Positions 47,601 through 60,194 of a stretch of 64,000 bases of DNA are shown piece by piece. A model generated the notes under the pieces. That model was not told the origin of the DNA and did not search any database. It saw only the letters and a list, made by a program, of their open reading frames with translations. The stretch spans positions 372,001 to 436,000 of the forward strand of contig JAMXDE010000015.1 of NCBI GenBank assembly GCA_026770025.1. Direction: 5' to 3'. The DNA comes from Craspedostauros australis. Lineage: Eukaryota > Bacillariophyta > Bacillariophyceae > Mastogloiales > Achnanthaceae. Each line of letters opens with the position of its first letter. Within the stretch, counting starts at the first letter, position 1. A program made the translations under genes and the position numbers.

Positions 47601-49594
47601 CGCTTGCTTCATCGTTGCATGATGCGGAGAGCTACGATGGTCGTCGTCATCCTGTGTGCGCCGGGAGTTCTTGGAGCTGCGTTGCTCGCCATTGGTAGTA
47701 GCCGTGTTGTTGTTACCGGGGCCTGCGCTTACCGGCATGGTTTGCGCAAGCGTCGCATCGCCGGTCAGATGTTGGATGAGCACTCTCAGCGCTGCCTCGT
47801 CCGACATCTCGATCCACGCGTCGTCTGGCGCATCATGGTCAGATGGAGGAGGTTTGGTGAGGAAACGCCCCGGCGGCGTCTGTCCGCACTTCCACTGTTG
47901 GAGCAGGTTGACAACCATTCTCGGCTGGTCGAGGTTCATCCCGTTGCTGAGGAAGAGGATGCGGTTCTGTGCGATCCACGCACCGAACTTGAAATTTCCT
48001 GCAGATGCACACGGACGAGGACTCGACTCGTCGAGCACATCTATGTGGCGGAGCGTTGCAATGTCAATGGGATGGTGGGCAGAGTGCATGTGCATTTGCG
48101 TGTGTATGCGATTTCGGAGAGGAAAAGGACAGAGTGATGAGGATGATGATGACCATAATAGAAATAATGACGATGAAGGGCGGATGGGACGAGAGGAGGT
48201 TGGGTTAGGATTGATGTCGGTGAGAGATTGCGAAATGCAGAAGCCAATGGCGCACCACACCCGTAGCAGCATACCATACGCATCTGAGGATCTGCGCCCA
48301 CGTTTGTCGATGGCGATGTGGATGACGCTGATCGAAACCAATACCCATGCCAGAACTTACCGTTGGGACCTGGTGCCAAAATGTAGCTGATGCCCTGGTG
48401 ACCGAGGTGCGCTTTCGATGTTGACCTACTCGCAGTATCTTCGCTACAGTCTGTTGATTGCGCGGAGGCAGAAGCCGGGCCGTTTGCGGATTGGCGGTGG
48501 GGTACTGCGTGGGTGTCAATGCCAACGCCGTTGGTCGCGTTGGTGGAAATCTCCACCAGACCATTGGAGCGGACGTGGGATGGCCTTGGTGCTTGTGCGG
48601 CATCCCTCGCAGAAGAGGCCTGCGCTGCACTTCGTACGCTGATGCTGCTGCCGTCGTTTTGTACGCCGGCGCCGTTGATGATGGAGAGTGGGTGGTCTCG
48701 GCTCCCTTCTGTCGCGTCGACGGCGGAAACAGCTGGGTGGTTCATCAGAGCAGCAGCGTTTGCATATTCCTCCACCGAGGCAAACGCCGTGAGCGTGGGT
48801 TGGCGGGTGCCAGGTAGGAAGGGAGCCGTGGCGTACGGATTGCCAACAGCGGCCGCGGCTCCGGCCACACCTGGATGAGCCGCTGGGATCGTGCCGTAGA
48901 TGGCGGCGGCCGGGTGGGCATGTTGATGACGAAGCAGCGCAGCATATTCCAAGGGCGACACAGGCAGAAGGTGGTGCCCTGCGGGGGCGTGACCTGGAGG
49001 CAATGCGAATGCTGCTGGCGGTGGTGCTTGGAGGAGCGTTCCAGGTGAAGGCGCCGTCGCCGTGACTGGGTGCAGCATGAATGCCGTTTGTCTTGGTGCT
49101 CCCAGGGCTCCCGCTCGTCCTGCTGTTGCTGCTGCTGAGAACAATGTTGGCGTGGTGGTGTCAGATGGAGCTGTTGCGAATATCGTCGCATGTGATGGGT
49201 ACAAAGTGGCCTGCGTGGCTGCAGAGGCGGCGGAGGACGAAGCATCTGCGCTGCCTGGTGGATTGTTTATGATGCCATTGGCGTTGGCGTTGGCGTGGAC
49301 GTTGACGGTCGAGTTGGTGGAGGACGGAGTGCCGATCGTTGTTTCGTTGTCCTGTGCGGCGTGTTGTTGCTGTTGCTGTTGTTGATGATCCATCATGACG
49401 GAATCGTGGAGGCTCTGCTCTTTGACTTGGAAGGAATCGCGGCGCGCTGCCAATGGCCCTGAGGCTTTGGTTGGAACTTGCAGATTCTTCAGACTTGTGG
49501 GAAGCACGCCGTTGCCTTGTGCGGCGTCCTTCATCTCGCTCACCAGCCTCTCCCGATGCTTGTCGATGCGGATTGGTAGATGTGTGCCTCCCAT
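44660..49594 (-). CDS. Protein with three DUF6824 domains and an Arg/Glu-repeat region
   Basis: Three exons on the minus strand, 49594-48361, 48040-45812 and 45579-44660, give 1460 residues; both introns (320 and 232 bp) are phase 1. Each join rebuilds the start of a DUF6824 domain: PN-DVLDESS at 412 and GS-DVLFSEDD near 1155. The middle copy begins HDVLCGRGNGVNKHVGN near 739. Every copy ends in W-x(4-6)-PPGRFL (near 466, 795 and 1209). DUF6824 is known to me from diatom proteins; its function is not established, though its form suggests nucleic-acid or protein binding. The N-terminal 411 residues are Ala/Pro/Gln/His-rich, with a poly-Gln run. Between domains 1 and 2 lies an RE/RD dipeptide run (plus-strand 47383-47453) and basic stretches, as in splicing-related proteins. 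A coiled-coil-like segment (SLSQKRQVLFQHFF) precedes exon 3, whose tail is Lys/Glu-rich. Likely nuclear, by inference. Confidence 0.85.
47383..47453. repeat. Coding hexamer repeat CGTTCACGTTCG (Arg-Glu dipeptides)
   Basis: A run of CGTTC(A/G)-type and CGTCCACG-type hexamers that, on the minus strand, encodes alternating Arg and Glu in the DUF6824 protein. Slippage in such a run would change the protein by whole dipeptides. Confidence 0.85.
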
Positions 49595-52500
49595 TGCTCG
49601 AAGACTGGCTCTCTGTCTCTTTTTTTGTTTTTTGAACAAGGTGTTGAGACGAGGGCTCTATGTCTCTTTATCCCTTCCGCTGGTTGTCTTCGTTAAAATC
49701 TTCCTGGTTGTCCTTTTTTTGGGGTGTTTTCCCGCCGCCCCTCGTCGTTGGCGATTCGCCACCGTCACCAGTCGCAACTGCTTTGGCCGTTCAGTGCGTC
49801 TTTCCACACGCTGCTCGTACTCGTAGTATCCGTGGTGACTATCGGTATGGTGGGTCGTACGAGCTCAGTACCAATGCCTGCGGGTGGTGTGCGAGGACTG
49901 CTGAGTGGCGGAGAGGTACGACTATGATACGGCCACTAATACGCGTGTGTGGAAAGGGGAGTGACAGAGAAAGAGGTCCACAAACACGCGCAGGAGGGGA
50001 GAGGACGGAATCCTATGTGGGTGCTGGATGCGTTCTGTCCTTGCACGGTGATGTCTTTTGCGTCCAGGGAGGTGAAGGGAGTGGTCGGGGTTTTGTCTGT
50101 CGCAATCGTGTACGTCTGCGGATGTGTTCGCTTCGCTCGTTTCGTTTTGTGCCAACAACTGCGAGAGCAAATGGTGCACTACCGTGTCTGCAAAATTACG
50201 GCAGACACGAGCGGTTGCGTGTTGTTGTGCTCGGGTCTGTGCTCTGCTCTGCGCGTCGCCTGCGATGGTGCCGCACGAGTCCGTGGGATAGAATCGAGTG
50301 CTTGGAGAGGTGGGATGGTGGAGAACGACCTATGTAGAGTATGTGCCGTGCCCGTAGTGTTTGCTTTGTATGGTGCGCTGCTGTTGCCGCTGTTGCTTCT
50401 GTTGCTGCTGTGGCAATAAAATGAGGATTGGCGTTGCAAGTGGTGTGAGCGAGCAAGTATGGGAGACAGGCACGGGGATGGGTGGATCCATGCGTGTGCG
50501 GAGGTGTGGATGGAAGAGAAACGAATGTGTGCGCGCGTGCAGGTGTTTGCGAAGTCTCTCTTCAGACAGCACTCTTGCATTGTGTGGTGGACACAAGGTG
50601 CTTCCACTGTGATCCGAACTCCTCGCTGTCAGCATGTTTGGACCAAAGCTTGGATGCGATTCGAGCACCCCGCAGCAGAGTATTCTAAGCTGCTCCACGT
50701 GACGCTGTGGGGCACGAGGAGATCGTATTAATGGGCGTCTTGTACGGCTACCACATGCACCACAGAAACAGACTCTCGAAGCAGGGCAGGCACCGTCTGG
50801 CTCAATCAGATGGCGTATGCGCACGGGTGTGGTCACGAGGAGCGTCATGTGGCAAGAGCTTCTCTATTCACCATGTCGCAATCGCATGGTTCGCACTTGG
50901 CTGCACGGTGCGCAATTCTTGTTGCATTGCTACTACATTGCGATTGACAGACATATAATACATTCCACTCGGTTTGCCTCCCACAACGTCGCGACTCTCT
51001 GCTCACCTGCGAAAGGCACTGGGTATCGAAGCTTGGATGCAAATGTATGGATGCAGACGGAGGATGCGTGTGTTGTCGCTTTCGTCAGGGTGCGTGGAGG
51101 TGCCTGTGGGTGTCTGGGCGAACAAAGAATGAGAATGTGCGATTGAGCGCGCTGTGCTCCTCCCCTTGACGTTCTTCACTACCGTGGAGTATTGGTACAC
51201 ACACGATTACTCGTGGAAGCAAGCGCAAACAAGTCACTTTGAGGTCACATTGGTGCTCGTATGTATTCGTACATACGGCCTACTCCGCGTCTTGTCACTG
51301 GTGATCCAACCAGGGGTGAACAAGGAGAGCGACGTTGCGGAAGAATCGCAGGGCGCAGCACAGTGTTCTGCGTCCGCAAGCATCAATCGTGGTACAAGTC
51401 GGTGGTGGAGCCAATGTGACATTGATACCGCCGTCGACGACACTATTCATCCTTGCCGACACCCATCACAGAGAGCATGAGAGGTACGAGCCATGTTATT
51501 CCTCTGGGCAGGTCGGAGGATTTGCAGGTTGTATGTATGATCGAGGCCAGGTACCACGCGCACACACCATTACTCCACCCTTGAGCCTGTGTGGGAAGGC
51601 GGATGTTTTGGTGGTGATGATGCAGGCGCTGTTCGCATTTGTGTCCAACCTCATGTTCATGTGGCTGCGGGTATGGTCGTGCTCGTATTCGGATTCAGAC
51701 CATCACAAGTTAGGTGTTGAAGATAGACAGAGAGTCACTCGTCAGGAACGAGCATCTGCAGAGCGCAGGCAGGGCACAAGGCACGTACGAGGACGGTGTC
51801 TGGTCCTTTGTGCCTTTGTGCCTTGTGTTTGCGCCAAGGATCGTCCACTCTTGTTTTTGGCAACTCCAAAGCGAACAAAAGGCGCGGTAAAACTTGTGAG
51901 CGGATAAAAACAGACGAAGGACGAAACGGACTGAGCTGTTGGATTGTGTTGGTGTGTCTCGCACCGGCTGTCTCAATCGGTATCACCATCCTTCCCTCGG
52001 ATTGTTCGCGCGCACCTTCTTCTTTCCCGTCATGGATGAAAAGGGAAGGTAATTTTGCTCACGTCCACACATGCTCACCGGCTACCACAGAATGACACGA
52101 AGCAAGAGCCATGGCACGGGAACGGGAACAACCAATGAAGTGGTGTCGGTACGTTCCGCTGCGCCAATCAACCACAACCAGAGCCCCACGATGTGTGCAA
52201 GATTTCATCCTTCGCCAGCTCAGCGGATCGCGCGTGGCACGACGCATCGCGTTGCCGAAGCGAATCACCTCCCATGGTTGGGGCGAGGGCAAGAGAGCGT
52301 GGAATCAGCGAGATTCGCCCATCCATTTGTGCGTACAAAGTATGTGCGTAGGTACTTGCATCAACTCCGTCTTTGTCACACGCACACCCTCACGCCCAAA
52401 CATCGCTGTCGTCAGATTGCTCACTTCAGAGTGCGGAAGCTCGTCTGGTAACCTGCTGGGGAGGAGACCACGCTGCGTACTTTACGATCAAGATTGCAAC

Positions 52501-55324
52501 AAGTGCAGCGAATGTAGACCAGAGCAGGTGACAGAATATAACAATATAATATAATAGAATATATATAGAATAATATAATATAATAGAATACTATACAGTA
52601 GTTCAGCAGCGGTTGCTGGAAGTGCGATTTGAGAGACCCAGGGAAGAAGAGGTTGGCGTCGTGTGTCTTTTTCTCTCACTGCCGCCACCTGGATGGACTG
52701 GTTGCAGCCGCGGCGGTGGCATCACGAACCCGCAACCAGTATTCGCGAAGTTTCGTGGAGTGGAGTGGAATGTGGTGCTTGGGAGAGTGAATTACTACGG
52801 GGAGAACGATCGCGATCGTATGGGAGTATTCCCTTCCTGGGCGTGGATTACTCCTCGCGCGTAGGTACGCAAGCACTATTCTCCCAACGACTACTTGCAC
52901 ATGCCCCACTGTACTCCTTTCAGCGGGGAGCATTGGTTGGGTCATTGCAAAGCGCAGTACTTATGGAAAAGTACATCCATAAATCCTCTGCTCTGCAGAC
53001 ACAGGGTGCAGCCTCGCACGGTATTCACCACAACACATCACAGCACGCAACAAGACAACACAAGATACGAACAAAGAACACAAGAGATCGTGGCAAAGCA
53101 ACGTGTTCGGTTTGAGTTTGATCGTGCTGACATCATGTTGTTGTCGCATGTGACACGATTCAACATCGCAGGAGTGTACTTGAACGCTTCCGCTCTTTCG
53201 CCTCCAAAACGAACTGCGCTTCCAAAAACCATGATCGCTACCTGTGCATACCCAACACATTGAAGTTGGGATCAAAGTACTTAGAGGACAAGCATGCCAG
53301 GAAAAAGATTTTGGCTCGTCGTGGAGGAACCCACACAGTACGACTACTATTGTGAGGAGTGCGTTCTGGTGGAGTCGAAAAGCAGTCGCCAATCGCACAC
53401 TTCGTTCCGCTTTCTCGGGAGGGTTCGTTTCTGCCCATCTCTCGCGAGGATATTCAGGAACGACCAACTATCGCTCTTGTGGGCTGAAGTGTTGGAGAAG
53501 AAAGAAGCAAGTCTCCCCTGGAGGTGGTTTTCTATCTCTCTTGGCGGAGTGAGAGAAAGGGAGGGGGATGCGTCGATTGCGTAGAAGTACGATGCATGCA
53601 CAAAGCAGCTCGTCCATTGCGGAGCAGATGGGATACTAGTATCTCGTGGAGATGGAGTTGGTCGTCGCATGTCTCTTTCACTGTCGCAGACCTGATTAAG
53701 TCCTTGCGCACCAGGCGCCCTGTGCAGCATAGATTGTTTCGCTTCCGCTGCCATCGCCATTGCGCAAGACAGGTCGGAGATCACTGGGAGCTCATCGCCG
53801 AAGAAAAAAGGCAGTTGTGCACTGCTGCATCTCACGCATTTACGGACGATTTCAAGCGTGACCATAACCAGTGCGAGATAAAGATGTTCCGACGTGTCTG
53901 GCGCGCCTGGGCAGCCAGTGTTCGACAATGGCCAGAGAGGACCTCGAGTTTGTCTTTGCCCGGTGGCGCGAGATCGTTCCCAGACACAAGTCAGCAACTT
54001 GCACGATGCCACACAATTGTGCTCTGATCCGGTACTGTGGCTACGAGTACAAGTACGAGTGAGGTCATCGAATCACCTCAAACAAGCCACGAAAAACGGT
54101 TTCAAGACACCCCGAGGAACAATCCGAACTTGTTGGCTTCGCCCACACACAGCCCAAGACAGACACCAATCTTGAGCGGGCAATGCTGTCACACGCTTCG
54201 TTATGTGGTTTTGCTTTCACTTTGTCACCGAGACTGAACAATTCTGTCGATTTCTATCAACCCAATTCGTCATCCTGTCATGTGGCCACAAAGCCAGACA
54301 CGCTGTTTGCGCGTCTTGGGTCTGTTCGCGACGTCGCGATGTTTGACTCAATGGACTTCACATCTGTACCCAAGTCTATTCACACAGATTAGATTTCCAA
54401 TCTGGTCAAACACGAAAGAACATAGTACTTACTGTGTTCCTGAGAGACGACCTCGACGATCCCAACTGGATCCCGAAACATGGCAACCTGGCCGCGCTGG
54501 TCAGGATCACGGCAACACAGAAACAAGAACAGAGAGGTGACAGAAACACGACGCCATGGTAGGTAAGCACGCGCTGCGTCGAGCAAGCTTCCTGTTCTGT
54601 GTAGTTTGTGTCGACACGATTCCCACCAACACAACGACACTCGCAAAACCCAGAAATCTGCACAGCGACTGTGTTCGCCGTTACCGCGTTTCACAATACC
54701 ATCAGTCGCACTCTCTGGAGGAAGCTATTCGCAATACCATACCTGGAGATTTCCGTCGCCACCGACACACCAAGGCAGGCGAACAAAAGCGACCATACCA
54801 TACCATAACACACCACACCACGCCACGCCAAACCATAGCACCGAAGAAGAGCAGCAGCCGGTCTCGTGGCCGCAAACAGGTCCCTCGTGAAACTCCAACA
54901 GAATCTCTCTCTCTCTTCAGAGCGCAGCCCCTTCGAAACTTCGGAAGGGTGAACGAGACAGCACGCCCCAGAAAGCCAATCCCGATAGAGGAGCATCGTG
55001 AGGGTGTGTCCATACGAGTACGAATAGGCGGGGAAGTTCTGAAGGACACACGGGCGAACGAGACAGTGTGCGTACGTATGTATGCGCGTGTGAGACAGAG
55101 AGACAGAGCGCACGCCACAGAGACGAAGACAAACAAAAGGAGAAAGGCGAGGCCGGCAAGCTTTCGAAGTGACCTTGTGAAGTGACCTTCCGGAGTGGCC
55201 TACAGAAGGAACACAAGGAGTACACCCCACGCAGCTATTCGCGGCCTTGCATCCAGCGACAAAGCGGCGGCACAGGAGCACCATTTCCCTCCCCTTCCAT
55301 ACCCACCGACATCCAAAGGCGCGC
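49595..55324. other. 5.7-kb spacer between divergent genes
   Basis: The longest gene-free stretch. Many open frames exist on both strands, but none shows a known motif or steady coding character. It holds TACTCGTA at 49818, TACGAGTACAAGTACGAGT at 54042-54060, TACGAGTACGAATA at 55013-55026, an AT-only-type microsatellite at 52536-52592, and ACCATACCATA-type repeats near 54794-54810. It probably combines two promoters, long 5' UTRs or unannotated non-coding transcripts. Confidence 0.5.
52536..52592. repeat. AT-rich microsatellite
   Basis: Degenerate ATAATATAATAGAATA repeats, the most AT-rich stretch of the window. Confidence 0.9.
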
Positions 55325-58300
55325 ATGGAAGGACAGGGAGAGAACGTTCAAATGTCGGACGACGCGCAGCGAGAGGTGCAGCCCGGCGAAGAGCAAGGCG
55401 AATACGATCTGCGGAGGCAGCGCAGCAGTCGGATACAATTGGAGTTGAACGAGGAGTACGGAGACAGCGAATGGCAGGGGCTGCAAATAGATGCAGGGGA
55501 ACCCAGCATCCGGCCAAGCCAGCACGCCAATGCTGAATCTGTGTTGGAGTCCATCAACCTTCAACTGGGGCTTGCCCGAGACCAGCAGCACAATGGACAA
55601 AATCAAGCAGACGAAGCGACGCGTCCGCCTGTCACGGCACAGCGCGCGGGAGAACCGAATTTGGATGGGTCTGCCAGTGTTGCACGAAGCCACGCCACGG
55701 GGCCAAGATATCCAGGTGGGTGTACTGATGATGGCGGAAGTCTCATCGACCTTTTCGCAATACAGTCCACAGGCGATGCAATCATGCTTGCCAGCCCCAA
55801 CCCTGTTCTTGGTGGTGCTTGGGGTCAATCGCTCCCGGTCGCTTCTGCCGTGACTCCCAATCATGGAGCTACTCCTGAGATTCAAGTCACTCCTGAGAGT
55901 ACCGCAGCAGACATTGATGCGTCGATTGAAGCGCAGATGTCCCCGTCTGTGGACAAGACAGGCGTTGCACCAAACGCACCATCCTCTCCATCAAGATCGA
56001 ACGTAGGCAACAGAGGAGTACCGACGACTGATTCAAGCCAGCCTGTTAAGAGCGTGTCTGAAACGCGGAGCGTGGACAAGGAACCGATTGGAGACATTGG
56101 CACCAGTGATGCTCCGACAGACAAAATCGACATCGGCATCAACGAGACTGCGGTTCCGCACATTGATGCCTCAGAAACGAATGATCTGGCGAAGACTGGC
56201 CGCCTTTCCTTGGGCGGGAGGACTGCACGGGCTTCATTTCAATCCACACACACCAACGGCACCATCAGCATGCTGCCGAAAGGCGATGACGACGGTGTCA
56301 CGCAAGTGTCCTCGGACAAGGGACCAGGCGTGTCGAATCGCAGAGCATTCAACAAAGGGTCCTACGATGTCGCAACTGCCTTGCAAAAGATGGAAGACAA
56401 GCAGAAGAAGTTCATACCAGACGATGCATACCAAAGCGAGATGGAGGCCAGGCGAGCAGAAGCGGCGGCTGCCACGCTCTCAAGCGACCGGAGAAGATCC
56501 AGCATGTATAGCTCGGGGGTTCGGGACGATCTCAAATCACGAGACCACAAACGACGCTCCAGATCCCTCCGCCGTTCGATCAGCCGAAGGTCATCAAACA
56601 GGTACGTCCAGGCCCACTTTCAGCTCAACAGCGCAGTTCCCCCCGCCCCCCTCATCGTAGTCCTTGTGCGTCATTTTCGTCTCAATGCTTCACCAGGTTA
56701 GAGGGCGCGGCAAACCCAACCGTTCAAAACAAGATCGATGGGATGCGACGTTGCAGAAGCGATGTGTCATGGTCTGCAGTCTTCCGCCATCTTTGATCGC
56801 GGCGAATACCACAGCCTCGCTCTACTAATGCTTCGCCTCAACCTTGAGTCCTGAATGTGCACTGCATGTGCATTGTACCAAAATATGTGCGCAACTCTAT
56901 GGTGTACTCGTCCTCGTGCTTGTGTCCATGTTCATTCCCATGCTCATGCCAATGCGTTGCTCCGCTCTGTTCTCATTTCAACCAAACCTTCCACCATCCT
57001 CGCACACCCACAAACCACCGCTTGTTGCAATGCAAATGGAATACCCCCGCTCCCCTCTGGACACATGCCACCCGATTGCTCATCACCCTGCGAGCAGAAT
57101 GAGTGCCCGGGACAGCCTGCGTCCCGGCACTCTGCGAGGTTTGATCCCGGACGATGATGACAGCAGCGTCTCCCCGGACGAGTTGCCGGACCATGTCCCA
57201 CCTGGTGCTTTTTCGATCGAAGCCAATGGCCAGGTCATCAATGGCCGGACCATGATCACCAGACATCCGAACGGGGTAACCGACGAATCGTCGGCACCGG
57301 GCCACGCATCTGCGGTTCCGGAAGCCCGTAGCGTCGATTTGGATCCAACGGCCGACGAGGTGGTGAACATGAATGCGTCTCTGGACACTGCATCGCAACA
57401 GAGTGAAGGGCGGAGCGACGAGGGCACGGCGGATTCTGGAGAGCAGATGGATGATATCGAGTACAACGCACGCGCTGCTCTTCCCAACAGTGCAACCAAC
57501 GGCGCAGTGGAAGTCGTCGTCGTGTCTCTCCCCAAGCCCGAGCAACGGGCTGATTCTGTGGCGTTTCCGTTTCACGATCCCCGCCTGTCCTTGGATCTCA
57601 CGCCCGCCGGCGTCATTGCGGTGCGCCTTGCACCATCAGAAGATGGCATGCTGGGTATTGCCTCGCCTGAGGGGAGCTCCATCCCAGCTAGGCGGAAGCG
57701 ATTGACGATCCTTGCCGCCCTGCTTGGCGGCGCCGTCGTCGCATTCCTCGCTATCGCCGCAGGGTTGCACTTCAGCTGCGATGGTGACGCAGGGTTCTTC
57801 AGCTGCGACGACGGCGGGGCTAAGGACATCATCGCTGGAAGCATATGCGAGAGCTCTCTTTGGATACAACTGCAAGGATCACAAGAAGACGCATCAGCCG
57901 GCGTCCTATCCACCATGCCAGCCTGGAATACAATGGAAAGGCCTGCGTCGTGCAACGATCTTGCCAATGGCGATGCCAAAGGATTTTGGACCGGCTTCGA
58001 AGGCACTGGAAACTCTGTCCGTATCATCTCAACGCCAAGGCCAAGCGCAAGAGCAGCCGGGGCGTGGATGGCCGTGTATCGTGGCGAATGCGAGGATTTG
58101 ACCTGCATGGACGTGACGCGAACGCCTTGCGGAGACTCCTGCGCCCTGACCATAGACACCTTCCAAGATGAGAGATATCTCGTCCTCGTCGGAGTCGACG
58201 ACGACGACGAATTCGAGTTCTCCCTCGAAATATTGGAGCTCGCTGGACATACTTGCGATTCTGCGATTCCGTTGGATTTGACCGTTGGTAGCAGCGGGAG

Positions 58301-60194
58301 ACAATCGGTGCTGGATGCGCCCAGCAGCGATGAGGCCGGAGGTGACGAGGCGCGTTTCTGTGGGATAGAAGGCCAGCAACGATGGTTCTCGTTTGTTGGC
58401 ACGGGATCCCGGTTCGAAGCGTCCGCCTGTTGGGTCAACGGCACCAGCACCAACAGCATTGCGGGCTCAAGCCCCAGCATTGATCAGGATACAATTGAAG
58501 CGAGCAGCGAATTTTCCGAAGACCGCCTCCGCAGGCTCACGCTCGTAATCACAACTGGCAGCTGCGGATCCTCTGTTTGCGTCGAAGATACATCCGAACC
58601 CGAAAGAAGTCCATCGACCTGCGGTACTGGCGGCGCCAGTGGCGGTGGGTCAGAACGGACGTCATGGGCAACCGTGGAGGGCGAAATATACTACGTCGTT
58701 GTGCTGGTGCGCGACGATGGCGGCGACCAGGACAGCATAGACGCTGATTCCAACATCCAGCCTCCCAGCGCATTTGACATCACAGTCCAGCCCATGGCAC
58801 CGGAAGGGAAGCCAACCTGCACGGAGTCCTCTCCCATCTTCCTGCCGAGCTCTGAGACGCAAAACGCACAGGAGAATCGTTTCTCGGTCCAAAGTGACGT
58901 CGCGTCTTGCATGACGCAAGGTGAATCTGCTGCACTTGTCTGGACAAAGGGACCAGGGTCATGGTACGACATTGACGGGACTGGGGCGATGATGAGCGCG
59001 TCCACTTGCGGCACGCAGCTCGATGTTGGCGTGACCGTTCAAGTTATGAGCGGGACGTGTGGGTGGGATGGGCTCGCGTGCGTGACCGACACATTCCGGC
59101 AGGAATGTCCCGACGACGGCCGTCACAGCCAGGTGTTCTGGAAGACAGACGTGGGGGAGAAGTATTTCATCTTCGTCTCATCGCAGACGCCACAAGCTGA
59201 CCAAGCCAACCAAGGCGGCGAAGACCAAACCTTCAGACTAGCTGTGCGTGAGACGGAGGAAAACACAGTGTGCCAAACCGCCATCGATCTCCAGCAACGC
59301 TTTGGCTTGAGCACTACCCAAAAGCTTGAACGAGCCTACACGTTATCTGGATCCACCAGGGGTGCAGCATTTTCGGCAGTCAAGCAAGAAAAATGCGCTG
59401 ACGCATCATTCGTGAAGTCGTCTGGGGTCTGGTACACGCTGGTCGGAAACGACCAGGTCCTTCGGGTCCACACATGCACCGGCAATGAGACTGATGCGCT
59501 TGCAGATGACGGCGAGCACAATGTCACGGACAATCTAGCCCGTGGCCTTGATTTCGATACCCAAATCACCGTTTACATTGGCGATGATTGCTCCAGCTTG
59601 GTGTGCAAGTGGGGCAACGATGATGCGTGTGGACAACAGAGCTCACTTCTGTGGCACGCAGAAGAGAGTCAGCGTTACCACATCTACGTAAACGGAGGCG
59701 CGGTAGACGAAGCAGGAGACTTTACACTGACGCTGGAACCGCAGGATAGCATCCGCACGGAGAGAAACAGCTTTTATTCGTCGGACCTGCAGCCCTTGCT
59801 TGTTGGTTCAACGGTGGTTTCAACCACAATCGGCCCCAAATATAGATCTTTCGAGGACGTCATCGGTCTCGGTGACATCAACAGCAGTCCTCAGACCTGG
59901 TTCTCCCTGGAGGGAACGGGCGAGACGATTGCGCTGTCAACGTGCGGCAAGGTGACAGATTTCGATACGGCGATCAAGATTATCCAAGCATCAGGCTCCG
60001 CCTTTCAGAGGGTTCGGGAGGGGCAGCAAGAATTGCCGGATTGCAGATATGAGGTCGGACCGGTCGAGTTGTACGTGAATCAGACACGTCTGCAATTCCC
60101 GTCGGAGGTTGGTGGGCACTACAGGGTCCTGGTGCATAGCTCCATCAGGTCAGGGCAGGGCATCTTCGAATTGGCCGTGAGCGAAATGAATTAG
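55325..60194 (+). CDS. Type II membrane protein with repeated beta-rich ectodomain modules
   Basis: Two exons, 55325-56601 and 57098-60194 (496-bp intron, phase 2), give 1457 residues. The open frame upstream of 55325 begins at TTG, and the second frame upstream of 57098 has no good ATG. The join (SSNR-MSARDSLRPG) follows an AG/A codon split. Residues 1-620 are Ser/Thr/Asp-rich and disordered, with an Arg/Ser cluster (RRSRSLRRSISRRSS) near 412-424. A basic stop signal (RRKR) and membrane segment (about 628-648) follow. The remaining 800 residues would be outside or lumenal. They hold five modules of 130-170 residues with a shared plan: an opening Cys, W-(F/Y)-(S/T)-hydrophobic-x-G-T-G, S-(A/T)-C-G, a D-T-x-I-x-V strand, G-x-C, and a closing hydrophobic strand pair (YHIYVNG, then FTLTL). 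This recalls the bacterial pre-peptidase C-terminal fold. No enzymatic domain seen. Confidence 0.75.

Noticed and set aside
48041-48360. Reading the frame straight through from 49594 to 48041 as one exon
   Set aside because: The strong GTAAG donor after 48361 and the acceptor before 48040 rejoin to rebuild a DUF6824 start; the unspliced reading loses the domain.
47505-48390. Plus-strand frames of 210 and 244 codons
   Set aside because: Shadows of exon 2 and intron 1 of the DUF6824 gene.
53347-54012. Overlapping long frames on both strands in the large spacer
   Set aside because: Neither shows a family motif or steady third-position bias.
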